Origin: Ancylobacter moscoviensis
GTDB taxonomy: Bacteria > Pseudomonadota > Alphaproteobacteria > Rhizobiales > Xanthobacteraceae
NCBI RefSeq assembly: GCF_007559435.1
Contig: NZ_VMBP01000003.1
Coordinates: 124,001-188,000 of the forward strand
Direction of reading: 5' to 3'
DNA: 64,000 bases
Made by a program: the position numbers and the translations under genes. This document shows positions 11,663 through 22,087 of the stretch, one piece after another (position 1 is the stretch's first letter; each line of letters opens with the position of its first letter). A model generated the notes under the pieces. That model was not told the origin of the DNA. It was given only the letters and a program-made list of their open reading frames with translations, and searched no databases.

Positions 11663-13657
11663 ATGCGCAAGACGTTCATCGTCGCTCTCGTCGCTCTCCT
11701 GGTCGCAGGCATAGGCGGCTACTTCGGCTTCACCTTCTATGTCGGCTATCTCGCCCGCAGCCATGTCGCCGCTGTTTTGGCCAATCTCAAGGCGAACGGC
11801 GTGGAGGCGACGACCGGCGAGGTCCGCTACGATGTGTTCGACGGCCGCTTCGAGCTGCGCGACATCGCCCTTGCCGCACCGGGGCAGGGAGCGCTGAAGG
11901 TCGCCTCCTTCCTCGCCACCGGCGTGGAGCGCCCCTCCCCCGCCCGCCTCTTCGCCAAAAAGGTGGAGATCGAGGGCATCGTCTTCGACGGGCCGCTGCC
12001 ATTGGCGCCGGAGATCGACGCCAGCTACCGCGCGCCGCGCATCGACGTGACGGCGCTGGAGATTCCTTCCGCGACGCCGGGCGCGGGAACCGCATGGCAG
12101 GTCGCGCTGGCCTTCCTCGAGCAGGTCACCGCCGACCGCATCGCCATTCCCGAATCGACGGTCTCGACGCGCGCCGGCGCCGGCGATTCGCGGATCGAGA
12201 CCGATGTGACCCACGGCGCGGTGACGTTCGAACGGCTGGTCGACGGCCGCTTCGCCACCGCGACGATCGAACCCTCCACCTTCACCCTCGGCGGCGCCCC
12301 GCGGAATGCCGGCAAGGGCTCCGTCGGCCGGGTCAGCGCCGAAGGGGTGGATGTCGGCGCCATGCTCGTCCTGCTCGATCCGGAGCGGCGGCTGGCGGCG
12401 GATGCGTTCCGCACCGTCTATGGCGCCATCTCGGTGGACGGCTACGAGGTCACCACCGACGGAGGCCTGCGCCAGCGGTGGAAGTCCATGGCGCTGCGCG
12501 ACCTCGCCATCCGCCCCTCCGCCATACCGGCCGAGGAGCTGTTCGCCATGGGCCAGCGCCTGCAACAGCTCGCCACGCAAGGCAAGGAGCCCTCGCCGGA
12601 AGAAGCCGCTCAGATCATGCAGCTCGTGGCCGGCGTCTATGACGAGGGGCTGCGCATCGGCTCCATCGTCTTTGACGGCATGGACGGCACCACGCCGGAC
12701 GGCGGCAAGGCGTCCCTCGCCTCTCTCAAGGCCGGTCCGCTGGAAGGCGGCCGCTTCGACCAGATCGCGCTCGACAAGCTCAGCGGCACCGAGGCGGACG
12801 GCAAGACCTTCCGCGTCGCCCGGCTCTTCGTCGGGGGCCTTCGGCCCGGCACGATGATGGACCTCGCCGCCGAGGCGACCCGCGACGCCAAGGCCCTGCT
12901 CAACTGGCCGGCGCGGCTTTTCAGCGTGCTGGGAACCTTCGAGCTCGACGACGCGGAAGCCCCCACCGACAAGGGCGAGCCCGTGAATATCGACAAGCTC
13001 TCGCTCTCCTGGAACGGCGAGACCGACGCGCTGCCGACCCGCATCGCCGCCACGCTCCGCATGACCGGTCCCACCGACGCGGTGAGCGCCGCCGATACGG
13101 CCTTCGCGCTGGTGCCGGGTCAGGCGCAGCGCGTCAACGTCGCGATGGACGTCAAGGCCGACTGGAACGAGGGCAGCGGAACGGCCACGCTCGATCCCAT
13201 CTATGTCGAAGTGTCCGACGCCTTTGCCGTGTCGGCCAGGCTCACGCTGAACGACGTGGACGATTCCGTCTTTTCCGCCCAGCCCGACGAGGCCATCGCC
13301 GGCGCGGCGCAGGTCAATCTGGGCCAGCTCGTCATCAGCGTCACCGATGCCGGCCTCTACGACCAGAAGCTGGAGGAGGCCGCCAAGGAACAGGGGATCA
13401 AGCCGGCGGAAATCCGCCAGCTCTTCGCCGGCTTCGCCGAGCTGCTACTGTCCGAGACGGTGTCGGAGCGGCCCGAGCTCGGCCCCGCGGTGCAGGCCTT
13501 CGTCAGCTTCATCCAGAAGCCGATGAGCACGCTGGCGCTGCGCATCACTCCGCGCAGCGAGCCGCTCCCGGTGATGACGATCGTCGAGACGCTGAACGGC
13601 GACAACCCGCTCGGCGTCGTCGACGAGCTCGACGTCGAGGTCGCCGACACGCCCTGA
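11663..13657 (+). CDS. Large exported protein of unknown function (664 aa)
   Basis: I do not recognise this family with certainty. The protein begins with a hydrophobic segment (TFIVALVALLVAGIGGYFGF), likely a signal anchor. The following 600 or more residues alternate short beta-like stretches with Gly-Asp turns and have no further membrane segment. Short blocks such as RYDVFDGRFELRDIALAAPG and ARLFAKKVEIEGIVFDGPLP recall AsmA- or YdgA-like periplasmic beta-rich proteins (weak inference). The ATG at 11663 is placed at the hydrophobic segment; the upstream extension from 11576 looks untranslated. A strong terminator follows. The divergent neighbour is maeB. Confidence 0.75.
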   Translation: MRKTFIVALVALLVAGIGGYFGFTFYVGYLARSHVAAVLANLKANGVEATTGEVRYDVFDGRFELRDIALAAPGQGALKVASFLATGVERPSPARLFAKKVEIEGIVFDGPLPLAPEIDASYRAPRIDVTALEIPSATPGAGTAWQVALAFLEQVTADRIAIPESTVSTRAGAGDSRIETDVTHGAVTFERLVDGRFATATIEPSTFTLGGAPRNAGKGSVGRVSAEGVDVGAMLVLLDPERRLAADAFRTVYGAISVDGYEVTTDGGLRQRWKSMALRDLAIRPSAIPAEELFAMGQRLQQLATQGKEPSPEEAAQIMQLVAGVYDEGLRIGSIVFDGMDGTTPDGGKASLASLKAGPLEGGRFDQIALDKLSGTEADGKTFRVARLFVGGLRPGTMMDLAAEATRDAKALLNWPARLFSVLGTFELDDAEAPTDKGEPVNIDKLSLSWNGETDALPTRIAATLRMTGPTDAVSAADTAFALVPGQAQRVNVAMDVKADWNEGSGTATLDPIYVEVSDAFAVSARLTLNDVDDSVFSAQPDEAIAGAAQVNLGQLVISVTDAGLYDQKLEEAAKEQGIKPAEIRQLFAGFAELLLSETVSERPELGPAVQAFVSFIQKPMSTLALRITPRSEPLPVMTIVETLNGDNPLGVVDELDVEVADTP

Positions 13658-13692
13658 ACCCCGGTTACTGGCGCGACCGATCCTCCAAAAGC

Positions 13693-13724
13693 AAAGGGCG
13701 GCCTCGCGGCCGCCCTTTCCCTTT
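13693..13724. terminator. Intrinsic terminator
   Basis: A perfect 11-bp stem, AAAGGGCGGCC (13693-13703) with GGCCGCCCTTT (13708-13718), around a TCGC loop. It sits between the convergent 664-aa protein gene (+) and aspS (-) and can serve both directions. Confidence 0.88.
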
Positions 13725-13751
13725 ATCCGCAGGCAAGAGCCGCCCAAGCGC

Positions 13752-15524
13752 TCACTTATCCTGCACGTTGGTGCGGATGTGCAGCTCGCGAAGCTGCTTC
13801 GGCGTCGCCTCGTTCGGCGCACCCATGAGGATGTCCTGCGCCTGCTGGTTCATCGGGAAGATCGAGATCTCGCGCAGGTTCGTGGTGCCGCACAGCAGCA
13901 TCACGATGCGGTCGACACCCGCCGCCATGCCGCCATGGGGCGGCGCGCCATACTGGAAGGCGCGGTAGAGGCCACCGAAGCGTTCGATCACCGTCTGCTC
14001 GTCATAGCCGGCGATCTCGAACGCCTTCACCATCGCCTCGGGACGGTGGTTGCGGATGCCGCCGGAGGCGATCTCGTAACCGTTGCAGGCGATGTCGTAC
14101 TGGAACGCCTTGATGGTGAGCGGGTCCTGCCCGTTCAGCGCGTCGAGCCCGCCCTGCGGCATGGAGAAGGGGTTGTGCGAGAAGTCGATCTTCTTCTCGT
14201 CCTCGCTCCACTCGTAGAAGGGGAAGTCGACGATCCAGGCGAGTTCGAAGCGGTCGTGATCGACGAGGTCCAGCTCCTCGCCCACCTTGGTGCGGGCGGC
14301 GCCGGCGAACTTCACGAACTTCGAGGGATCGCCGGCAACGAAGAAAGCGGCATCGCCTTCCTTGAGACCCAGCTGGTCGCGGATCGCCGCCGTGCGCTCC
14401 GGGCCGATGTTGTTGGCGATCGGGCCGGCGCCTTCTCCGCCCTCGCGCCACATGATGTAGCCGAGCCCCGGCTGGCCCTCGCCCTGCGCCCACGAGTTCA
14501 TGCGGTCACAGAAGGCGCGCGAACCGCCGGTCGGGCCTGGGATCGCCCAGACGCGGTTCTGCTCGGCCTCCAGCAGCCGCGCGAACACCTTGAAGCCCGA
14601 GCCGCGGAAATGCTCGGAGACGTCCTGCATCTCGATCGGGTTGCGCAGGTCCGGCTTGTCGGTGCCGTACTTCTGCATCGAGACCGCATAGGGGATACGC
14701 GGCCAGTTCTTGGTCACCGGCTTGCCGTCGGCGAACTGCTCGAACACGCCGGTGATCACCGGCTCGACGGCGGCGAACACGTCGTCCTGCTCGACGAAGC
14801 TCATCTCCAGGTCGAGCTGGTAGAACTCGCCCGGCAGGCGGTCGGCGCGCGGGTCCTCATCGCGGAAGCAGGGCGCGATCTGGAAGTAGCGGTCGAAGCC
14901 GCTCATCATGATCAGCTGCTTGTACTGCTGGGGCGCCTGCGGCAGCGCGTAGAACTTGCCCGGGTGCAGGCGGCTCGGCACGAGGAAGTCGCGCGCGCCC
15001 TCCGGCGAGGAAGCGGTCAGGATCGGCGTCTGGAATTCGAAGAAACCCTGAGCCTTCATCTTCGCGCGCATGGCGTCGATGATGGCGCCGCGCGTCATGA
15101 TGTTCTTGTGCAGCTTCTCGCGGCGCAGGTCGAGGAAGCGGTAGCGCAGGCGCGTTTCTTCCGGGTACTCGACATCGCCGAACACCGGCAGCGGCAGCTC
15201 GGCGGCGGCGCCCAGCACCTCGATTTCCGCCGCGTAGACCTCCACCTGGCCGGTCGGCAGCTCGGGGTTCTCGGTGCCGGCGGGACGCGAGCGCACGCGC
15301 CCGTCCACGCGGATCACCCATTCCGAACGCACCGTCTCGGCCAGCTTGAAGGCCGGGCTGTCGGGATCGATCACCACCTGCGTCAGGCCGTAATGGTCGC
15401 GCAGATCGATGAACAGCACGCCGCCATGGTCGCGGATGCGATGACACCAGCCGGACAGCCGCGCGGTGGCGCCGACATCGCTCGCGCGAAGGGCTCCACA
15501 GGTATGCGAGCGATAGCGGTGCAT
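13752..15524 (-). CDS. aspS: Aspartyl-tRNA synthetase
   Basis: A 590-aa class II synthetase charging tRNA-Asp (and, in bacteria that form Asn-tRNA via GatCAB, often tRNA-Asn too). It starts [18 protein letters not shown] with the N-terminal OB fold and carries motif 2 as [20 protein letters not shown] near residue 220. A bacterial-type GAD insertion follows in the middle, and motif 3 is [13 protein letters not shown] near the C-terminus. The ATG at 15524 is used because homologues begin MHRYRSH; the open frame upstream crosses a terminator. It lies downstream of the DUF992 gene, separated by that terminator. Confidence 0.97.
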   Translation of the reverse strand: MHRYRSHTCGALRASDVGATARLSGWCHRIRDHGGVLFIDLRDHYGLTQVVIDPDSPAFKLAETVRSEWVIRVDGRVRSRPAGTENPELPTGQVEVYAAEIEVLGAAAELPLPVFGDVEYPEETRLRYRFLDLRREKLHKNIMTRGAIIDAMRAKMKAQGFFEFQTPILTASSPEGARDFLVPSRLHPGKFYALPQAPQQYKQLIMMSGFDRYFQIAPCFRDEDPRADRLPGEFYQLDLEMSFVEQDDVFAAVEPVITGVFEQFADGKPVTKNWPRIPYAVSMQKYGTDKPDLRNPIEMQDVSEHFRGSGFKVFARLLEAEQNRVWAIPGPTGGSRAFCDRMNSWAQGEGQPGLGYIMWREGGEGAGPIANNIGPERTAAIRDQLGLKEGDAAFFVAGDPSKFVKFAGAARTKVGEELDLVDHDRFELAWIVDFPFYEWSEDEKKIDFSHNPFSMPQGGLDALNGQDPLTIKAFQYDIACNGYEIASGGIRNHRPEAMVKAFEIAGYDEQTVIERFGGLYRAFQYGAPPHGGMAAGVDRIVMLLCGTTNLREISIFPMNQQAQDILMGAPNEATPKQLRELHIRTNVQDK

Positions 15525-15566
15525 GGCATCTTCCCGGGCTTGAGTGCCGCCGATCCGCGGCGGAAA

Positions 15567-15605
15567 TAACAAAACACCCCTCTGCGCGGGGCGCGCGGAG
15601 GGGTG
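15567..15605 (-). terminator. Intrinsic terminator of the DUF992 gene
   Basis: On the minus strand, CACCCCTC (15605-15598) and GAGGGGTG (15582-15575) form the stem, with an inner GCGC pairing. The run TTTTGTTATTT follows. It lies between the DUF992 stop and aspS. Confidence 0.9.
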
Positions 15606-15671
15606 CATGCGAGGCTTGGCTTTGTCAAGAATGCTCTGGTGCCGAAAGGGTCCCGGCGCCAGCGCGAAGGC

Positions 15672-16139
15672 TCACGGCTTGTAGGTCAGCGTCAGCTCGG
15701 CAACGCCCAGCGCCAGCGAGGCGCCGATATTGCCCTCGACCGAAACCGGGTTGAGCGCGATGGAATTGTCGGTGCTCACCAGCGCATTGGCGCCGACGCC
15801 GATGCCGAGCGCCACATCGCCGGAAACGCCGGCATACTTGCCGGCCAGCGCGCCGGGCGCCACGGCCTTGGTCACGGCGGCCACGCCCCAGGTCAGCATG
15901 CCCGCGCCGGTGACGCCGAGATCGACGCCCACGCGCTGGATCACGCCGGTATAGGTCACGTCCGGGCCCTGCGTCGGCTTGTAGGTGCAGCTCAGCTCCT
16001 GCTTGGACTCAACGATCATGCTGATGCTGGAGCCGACGGAGCAGACCAGTACGCCGGCATCGACGCGATCGGCCGCGTGGGCGGAGAACGCCGAAGCCAG
16101 AACCCCGGCGGCGGCGAGAGCAAGCATTGCCTTCTTCAT
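15672..16139 (-). CDS. DUF992 domain-containing exported protein
   Basis: A 155-aa protein with a clear signal peptide (MKKAMLALAAAGVLASAFSA, cleavage after AHA) and a DUF992 domain. Family features are VLVCSVGSSISMIVES near the N-terminus, LSCTYKPTQGPDVTYTGVIQ, VGVDLGVTGAG, and the ending LALGVAELTLTYKP. The two conserved cysteines probably form a disulfide. DUF992 proteins are common in Rhizobiales and periplasmic, with unknown function. AAGGGGACC precedes the ATG, and a strong terminator follows. Confidence 0.88.
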   Translation of the reverse strand: MKKAMLALAAAGVLASAFSAHAADRVDAGVLVCSVGSSISMIVESKQELSCTYKPTQGPDVTYTGVIQRVGVDLGVTGAGMLTWGVAAVTKAVAPGALAGKYAGVSGDVALGIGVGANALVSTDNSIALNPVSVEGNIGASLALGVAELTLTYKP

Positions 16140-16293
16140 GAATGGTCCCCTTGGGATGGTGCACGGACAGCCGGTACGCCCGGCGCCGAATCGTCATCGA
16201 TGCTAGTCGAAGATGGTTAACGCTTGCCGGCGGGCCGGCGGCGCCATTCGGGAGTCGTATCGCCGCCCCGACTCCGCTATGTAACGGTTCAAC

Positions 16294-17451
16294 ATGAACA
16301 TGATCACGACAACCGACGCTCTCGACGCCGCCTGCGAGCGGCTGGCCCGGCATCCCTTCATCACCGTCGACACGGAATTCCTGCGCGAGACCACCTTCTG
16401 GCCGAAGCTGTGCGTCGTGCAGCTCGCCAGCCCCGACGAGGCGGTGGTGGTCGACGCGGTAGCCGACGGCATCGACCTCTCATCCTTCTTCGCGCTGATG
16501 TCGAACGAGAAGGTGCTGAAGGTCTTCCATGCCGGCCGGCAGGACATCGAGATCGTCTGGCACCTCGCCGGCATCATCCCCCATCCCGTGTTCGACACCC
16601 AGGTGGCGGCGATGGTGCTGGGACACGGCGACTCCATCTCCTACGACCAGCTCGTCCAGCGGCTCACCGGCCACGTGCTCGACAAGTCGCTGCGCTTCAC
16701 CGACTGGTCCCGCCGCCCCCTCAGCGCCCCGCAGATCGCCTATGCGGAAGCGGACGTCACCCATCTGCGCGACGTCTTCCTCAAGCTCGACGCGGACCTG
16801 AAGAAGCGCGGCCGCGCCGACTGGGTGGGCGAGGAGATGGCGGTGCTGACCTCACCCGACACCTATCGTCAGGAGCCCGAGCGCGCCTGGGAGCGTTTGC
16901 GCTCGCGCGCGCGCAAGCCCAAGGACCTCGCCGTGCTGATGGAGGTGGCGGCGTGGCGCGAGCGCGAGGCACAGTCCCGCGATACGCCACGCTCGCGCAT
17001 CCTCAAGGACGACGTGATCGGCGAGATCGCTTCCCAGCACCCCGCCACCATCGAGAAGCTGGGCCAGCTGCGCTCCGTTCCCAAGGGCTTCGAGCGTTCG
17101 CGCGCCGGCGAGATGATCGTCGAGGCGGTGAAGGCGGGCCTCGCCCGCGATCCCAAGACCCTGCCGCGCATCGAGCGCGACAAGCCGCTCTCCAATGGTG
17201 CGTCGGCGACGGTCGAGCTGCTGAAGGTCCTGCTGCGCATGACGTCCGAGCAGCACGGCGTGGCCGCCAAGGTCATCGCCACCGTCGACGATCTCGAACG
17301 CATCGCCTCGGAAGACGAACCGGACGTGCCGGCCTTGCACGGCTGGCGGCGCGAGCTGTTCGGCGACCGGGCGCTGGCGCTCAAGTCCGGCCATCTCGCC
17401 CTCGCCATGCAACGCGGGCGCGTCATCGCACTCGACCGGCCGGACGCCTAA
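16294..17451 (+). CDS. rnd: Ribonuclease D
   Basis: A 385-aa 3'-5' exoribonuclease of the DEDD family, acting in tRNA and small RNA 3' maturation. The DEDD motifs are visible: [11 protein letters not shown] (D26, E28), [10 protein letters not shown] (D84), and [13 protein letters not shown] near 150. A C-terminal HRDC domain follows from about residue 208. The ATG at 16294 has no clear Shine-Dalgarno. A TATGTA hexamer at 16278-16283 lies just 10 nt upstream, so the transcript may be leaderless or nearly so (inference). Confidence 0.95.
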   Translation: MNMITTTDALDAACERLARHPFITVDTEFLRETTFWPKLCVVQLASPDEAVVVDAVADGIDLSSFFALMSNEKVLKVFHAGRQDIEIVWHLAGIIPHPVFDTQVAAMVLGHGDSISYDQLVQRLTGHVLDKSLRFTDWSRRPLSAPQIAYAEADVTHLRDVFLKLDADLKKRGRADWVGEEMAVLTSPDTYRQEPERAWERLRSRARKPKDLAVLMEVAAWREREAQSRDTPRSRILKDDVIGEIASQHPATIEKLGQLRSVPKGFERSRAGEMIVEAVKAGLARDPKTLPRIERDKPLSNGASATVELLKVLLRMTSEQHGVAAKVIATVDDLERIASEDEPDVPALHGWRRELFGDRALALKSGHLALAMQRGRVIALDRPDA

Positions 17452-17496
17452 GAGCGCCGGTCTTCTCAGGAAAGAAGCGGACGGAGCGGGACGCCC

Positions 17497-19014
17497 CTAC
17501 TCCGTCACGAGCAGCGGATCGCGCCCGATCAGCCGCGCCAGCGTGCGCAGCCGGTTGGCGATACGCTCGCCGCCGAGCGGCGCGAGATCGCCCTTGAGGT
17601 TCAGCGCCAGCTTGCCGCGTTCCACCGTCAGCGGCGTCAGCGGCAGCGTGCCCGGCATGGCGGCGGAGAGGATATAGGCGACCCGCATCGCGGCGCCGAG
17701 AATGCGCGCCCGGTCGAGGAAGCGGGCGGAGACCAGCTCGCGGATGCGCGGCGACAGGTCCTCGTCGATCAGGCCGACATGTCGGTAGTAGATCGCCAGC
17801 GCCAGGAAGGCGCGGCCGGGATGATCGACGCCGATGAAGGCGGCATGGGCGATGAGGTTCAGGCTCTGCTCGCCGCGATAGTCCGGATGCGCCCGCCAGC
17901 TGATGTCGGAGAGCAGGCAGGCGGCGTGACGCAACCGCTTCTCCTCGACGCTCTCGTCGATGCCGGTCGTCTCCATGAAATGGTCGGTCCAGTCGATCAG
18001 CTCCGCGCCATGGGCGGGGGAGCGCGAGCGCACCTCGTTCAGCTCCGCGGCGGCGGCGATCAGCGGATCGGCACGCCGCTCGGCATCGGACAGCAGTTCG
18101 TAGAGCAACCCTTCGCGCACGCCCTGCGCCGAGATGTAGACGTTCGCCGGCTTGCCGATGCGGATGATGTGCTCCAGCACCAGCGCGCCATAGGCGAGCA
18201 GGGGGCGGCGCACGTCCGACACGGTGTCGATGCGCGAGAGCGTGTCGACCGGCACGCGGCGCACGAGGCGGCAGAACTCGAGCGCCTCCTTCCCGGGGAT
18301 GAAATAGCCGTGCATCACATGCAGCGGGTAGCCGCGCTGGAACATGTGCAGCCGCGCCAGCGCGCGCCAGGTGCCGCCCACCGCATAGAAGGTCCGCCCC
18401 TTGAGATGCTCGAGGTGCGTTTCCTTGGTCAGCAGGTCCTTGACGATCTTGTCCGCCTTCTTGAGAGAGCGGCCGGACGTGTCCTGTAGCGCGAGACCGC
18501 CGAGCGGGAAGGTCGCGCCCGAGCCGATGCGCTGGCCGTGGAGGTCCGCGAGCTCCAGCGAGCCGCCACCGAGATCGCCCACCACGCCATTGGCGTGGTG
18601 CACGCCGGAAAGGATACCGAGGGCAGAGAGCTGGGCCTCGCGCTTGCCGGACAGAACCTCGACCTCGGTCCGGCAGATCTCGGTACAGGCGGCGACGAAG
18701 TCCGGCCCGTTCGAGGCATCACGCGTCGCGGCGGTGGCCAGCACATAGAGCTTGCCGACGCCCATGCGGTCGCACAGCACGCGGAAGCGCCGCAGCGTGG
18801 ACAGCGCCTTCGCCACCGCGTCGGCATTGAGCCGCCCGGTGGTCAGCACCTCCCGCCCCAGCCCGCACGACGCCTTCTCGTTGAAGATCGGCGTCGGGCT
18901 GCGCGACAGGCGCTCATAGACGACGAGACGCACCGAGTTCGAACCGATGTCGATCACCGCGATCGGCGCACCGGAGACGAGGCCGTCGCCGGCCTCACGC
19001 GAATTATCGCTCAT
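17497..19014 (-). CDS. ppx: Exopolyphosphatase / Ppx-GppA phosphatase
   Basis: A 505-aa ASKHA-fold enzyme that hydrolyses terminal phosphates of polyphosphate (and, in some members, pppGpp). The N-terminal phosphate-1 loop IAVIDIGSNSVRLVVYE and the GDLGGGSLELADL motif are present. An HD-like C-terminal domain follows (RLRHAACLLSDISWRAH). The ATG at 19014 lies 4 nt after the ppk1 stop, a typical coupled start; a GTG at 19080 in the same frame would add 22 residues and overlap ppk1. It is the last gene of the perM-like/hdaA/ppk1/ppx operon. Confidence 0.94.
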   Translation of the reverse strand: MSDNSREAGDGLVSGAPIAVIDIGSNSVRLVVYERLSRSPTPIFNEKASCGLGREVLTTGRLNADAVAKALSTLRRFRVLCDRMGVGKLYVLATAATRDASNGPDFVAACTEICRTEVEVLSGKREAQLSALGILSGVHHANGVVGDLGGGSLELADLHGQRIGSGATFPLGGLALQDTSGRSLKKADKIVKDLLTKETHLEHLKGRTFYAVGGTWRALARLHMFQRGYPLHVMHGYFIPGKEALEFCRLVRRVPVDTLSRIDTVSDVRRPLLAYGALVLEHIIRIGKPANVYISAQGVREGLLYELLSDAERRADPLIAAAAELNEVRSRSPAHGAELIDWTDHFMETTGIDESVEEKRLRHAACLLSDISWRAHPDYRGEQSLNLIAHAAFIGVDHPGRAFLALAIYYRHVGLIDEDLSPRIRELVSARFLDRARILGAAMRVAYILSAAMPGTLPLTPLTVERGKLALNLKGDLAPLGGERIANRLRTLARLIGRDPLLVTE

Positions 19015-19018
19015 GCGA

Positions 19019-21319
19019 TCACGCACGCTCGCGGCGTCGGAGGAGGTTTCGCGGCGACGATTCTTTGAGCGACTTGCCACGTCCAGACAGACTCGGATTG
19101 GTCATGAAATACTGCTGGGCGTTGAATTTTTCCTCGCCCTCGGCCGGCACTATGCGTTGCGAGGAGCCGTCGGGCAACACGTTCCAGCTCTGCTGGTTAT
19201 CGCGCAGGTTGGCGACCATGATCTGGTCGAGAATCTGCATGTGGACGGTAGGGTTGGTAATCGGGCACAGCGTCTCGACGCGGCGGTCGAGATTGCGCGG
19301 CATCAGGTCGGCGGAGGAGATGTAGAGCGCCGCCTCCGAATGCGGCAGGCCGTGGCCGTTGCCGAAGGCGTAGATGCGCCCGTGCTCCAGGAAGCGCCCG
19401 ACGATGGACTTGACGCGGATGTTCTCCGACAGGCCGGGCACGCCGGGACGCAGGCAGCAGATGCCGCGCACCACGATGTCAATCGGCACGCCGTTCTGGC
19501 TGGCGCGGTAGAGCGCGTCGATGATCATCGGATCGACCAGCGAGTTCATCTTCAGCCAGATCGCCGCCGGCTTGCCGGCCTTGGCGAAGCCGATCTCGGC
19601 GTCGATGTGCTCGAGGATGCGCTTCTTCAGCGTGAGCGGGGCGATGGACATCGTCTCCAGCTCCGCCGGCTCGGCGTAGCCGGTGATGAAGTTGAAGATG
19701 CGCGCCACGTCGCGGCCGATCACCGGATCGGCGGTGAAGAAGGACAGGTCGGTGTAGATGCGGGCCGTGATCGGGTGGTAGTTGCCCGTGCCGACATGGC
19801 AGTAGCTCGCCAGCGAGCCGCCCTCGCGGCGCACCACCAGCGACAGCTTGGCGTGGGTCTTCAGCTCCAGGAAGCCGAACACCACCTGCACGCCGGCGCG
19901 CTCCAGATCGCGCGCCCAGCGGATGTTCGCCTCCTCGTCGAAGCGCGCCTTGAGCTCGACCAGCGCGGTGACCGACTTGCCGGCCTCCGCCGCCTCGGCC
20001 AGCGCCTTGATGATCGGGCTGTCGGAGGAGGTTCGGTAGAGCGTCTGCTTGATGGCGACGACGTTCGGGTCGCGCGCCGCCTGACGCAGGAACTGCACCA
20101 CCACGTCGAAGGATTCGTAAGGGTGATGGACCACGAGGTCCTTCTCGCGGATCGCCGCGAAGCAGTCGCCCGCATGATCGCGGATGCGCTCGGGAAAGCG
20201 CGGATTATATGGCTTGAACTTGAGGTCCGGCCGATCGATGCCGACGAGCTGGCTGAACTCGTTGAGCGCCAGCACGCCGTCCACGAGGAAGATCTCGTCC
20301 CCGGCGACGCCGAGTTCGCGGGCCACGAAGGAGCGCAGCTCCTCCGGCATGGACGCGTCGATCTCCAGCCGGATCACCTGCCCGAGGCGCCGGCGCTTCA
20401 GCGCCGTCTCGAACTGGCGCATCAGGTCCTCGGCCTCTTCCTCCACTTCGAGGTCGCTGTCGCGGATGATGCGGAAGCCGCCCTGCCCCTTCACCTGATA
20501 GCCGGGGAACAGGCGGCCGATGAACAGGCCGATCATCTGCTCCAGGGTGATGAAGCGCTGCGTGCCGTTCTCGCCGTCCGGCAGGCGGATGAACCGGTCG
20601 ATCTTCGCCGGTACGCGAATGAGCGCGTTCATCGCCCGCCCGTCATGGATGCGGGAGAGCTGGAGCGCCAGCGAGAAGCCCAGATTGGGAATGAACGGGA
20701 AAGGATGCGCCGGGTCGATAGCCAGCGGCGTCAGCACCGGGAAGACGTGAGCCAGGAAGAAGTCGTCCAGCACGGCCCGGTCGGTGCGCTCGACATCCGC
20801 GCCGTCCACCAGCACAATACCGCTGCCGACGAGCTCCTTCCGCAGCTCACCCCAGCGCGCCTGCTGGTCCTGGGCAAGCTGCGCCGTCGCGGCGCCGATC
20901 AGCGGAAGCTGCTCGGCCGGAGTCAGCCCGTCCGGGCTGCGCCCGCCATAGCCCTCGCGCACCTGCTCCTTCAGGCCCGCCACGCGGACCATGAAGAACT
21001 CATCCAGATTGTTCGCGGAGATGGAGAGGAAGCGCAGCTGCTCCAGCAGCGGATGCTCGCCGTTGGACGCCTCCTCCAGCACGCGGCGGTTGAACTGCAG
21101 CCAGGAAAGCTCGCGGTTGATGAAGCGCTCGGGCGAGGTCATCAGCTCGTCCTCGAGCGGCCGCGTCGCCACGGGCTCATGCGCCGGGGCCTGTCCCACC
21201 TCGACTTCCGCCTCGACCTGCGATTCGGTTTCGCTCACCCTTGCCACTCCATCCTTCTTGCGGGGTACCCGCTTTGTCCGGCGGGAAGGTCGCCGGGCTT
21301 CGTGACGGCTGGATGACAT
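19019..21319 (-). CDS. ppk1: Polyphosphate kinase 1
   Basis: A 766-aa PPK1 that reversibly polymerises ATP gamma-phosphate into inorganic polyphosphate. The catalytic histidines are visible as [14 protein letters not shown] (His489) and [12 protein letters not shown] (His508), with the same 19-residue spacing as E. coli His435/His454. The N-terminal domain begins [20 protein letters not shown] at about residue 65, after a 60-residue charged, low-complexity extension. It lies between hdaA (18-bp gap) and ppx (4-bp gap), so synthesis and degradation of polyphosphate are co-transcribed. Confidence 0.97.
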   Translation of the reverse strand: MSSSRHEARRPSRRTKRVPRKKDGVARVSETESQVEAEVEVGQAPAHEPVATRPLEDELMTSPERFINRELSWLQFNRRVLEEASNGEHPLLEQLRFLSISANNLDEFFMVRVAGLKEQVREGYGGRSPDGLTPAEQLPLIGAATAQLAQDQQARWGELRKELVGSGIVLVDGADVERTDRAVLDDFFLAHVFPVLTPLAIDPAHPFPFIPNLGFSLALQLSRIHDGRAMNALIRVPAKIDRFIRLPDGENGTQRFITLEQMIGLFIGRLFPGYQVKGQGGFRIIRDSDLEVEEEAEDLMRQFETALKRRRLGQVIRLEIDASMPEELRSFVARELGVAGDEIFLVDGVLALNEFSQLVGIDRPDLKFKPYNPRFPERIRDHAGDCFAAIREKDLVVHHPYESFDVVVQFLRQAARDPNVVAIKQTLYRTSSDSPIIKALAEAAEAGKSVTALVELKARFDEEANIRWARDLERAGVQVVFGFLELKTHAKLSLVVRREGGSLASYCHVGTGNYHPITARIYTDLSFFTADPVIGRDVARIFNFITGYAEPAELETMSIAPLTLKKRILEHIDAEIGFAKAGKPAAIWLKMNSLVDPMIIDALYRASQNGVPIDIVVRGICCLRPGVPGLSENIRVKSIVGRFLEHGRIYAFGNGHGLPHSEAALYISSADLMPRNLDRRVETLCPITNPTVHMQILDQIMVANLRDNQQSWNVLPDGSSQRIVPAEGEEKFNAQQYFMTNPSLSGRGKSLKESSPRNLLRRRERA

Positions 21320-21337
21320 GATGCGCCTAACCTATGG

Positions 21338-22084
21338 TCAAGTCGTGAAGGGGTGGGCGGGCACGGCGTCGGACGTCTCCTCGTGGCTGAGGCCCTCGCC
21401 TTCCGCTACCGCCATGCGGGCACGCAGCAATTCCGACGCCAGCGCCCGGGTCAGGGGTCGCTTGCGGGCCAGCGCTTCGCGGTCGAGCTCGGCCACGATA
21501 TCGCGAAGGCCGGCGATGGAGCGCTCCACGCGCGGCAGAAGGTAGTTCAGCAGCCCCTCGTCGGGAACGATCTGGCGGTCGGCGAACAGTTTGACCGCCA
21601 CCGCCGCCAGCAATGGCTCGTCCGGCGGCCCAAGCGTGACGGCGGGCATCGCCCGCAGGCGCGAGGCCAGATCGCGCGTCGCCACCGTCTCCGCCAGTGC
21701 GGCGGGAGAGCGGCGGGCCGTCACCAGAAGGCTGGCGCGCTGCTCGCCGACCAGATTGAGCAGATGGAACAGCGCCGCCTCGGGCAGTTCTCCCTCGCAG
21801 AGGTCCTCCACCACCAGCGAGCCGCCGGCCAGCAGGGCGGGAATGGCGGCGATGTCGAGTGCCGCCGCCGCCACGACGGGCGCCTCGGCCGCCTCCGCGA
21901 AGATGGCCGAAAGATGCGATTTGCCCGACCCCTCCGGCCCCACCAGCGCGACCGCGCGCGCCGGCCAGTCCGGCCAGGCGTCGATCAGCGCCAGGGCCGC
22001 CTCGTTCGCCGGACCGGGCAGGAAGTCGTCCCGTGTCCGGCTGTCGGCGTGCGGGAGGTCGAGCGGCAGCTGGCGCGACGCCAT
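21338..22084 (-). CDS. hdaA: HdaA, DnaA-related regulatory inactivator
   Basis: A 248-aa DnaA-like AAA protein that lacks the DnaA DNA-binding domain. The N-terminal QLPLDL (residues 5-10) is a beta-clamp-binding motif, and GPEGSGKS (49-56) is Walker A. The AAA lid follows (RDLASRLRAMPAVTLGPPDE). Hda-type proteins act with the DNA-loaded clamp to stimulate DnaA-ATP hydrolysis and prevent re-initiation. It starts 3 bp after the upstream membrane protein stop and precedes ppk1, an arrangement known in Rhizobiales. Confidence 0.92.
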   Translation of the reverse strand: MASRQLPLDLPHADSRTRDDFLPGPANEAALALIDAWPDWPARAVALVGPEGSGKSHLSAIFAEAAEAPVVAAAALDIAAIPALLAGGSLVVEDLCEGELPEAALFHLLNLVGEQRASLLVTARRSPAALAETVATRDLASRLRAMPAVTLGPPDEPLLAAVAVKLFADRQIVPDEGLLNYLLPRVERSIAGLRDIVAELDREALARKRPLTRALASELLRARMAVAEGEGLSHEETSDAVPAHPFTT

Positions 22085-22087
22085 GGC

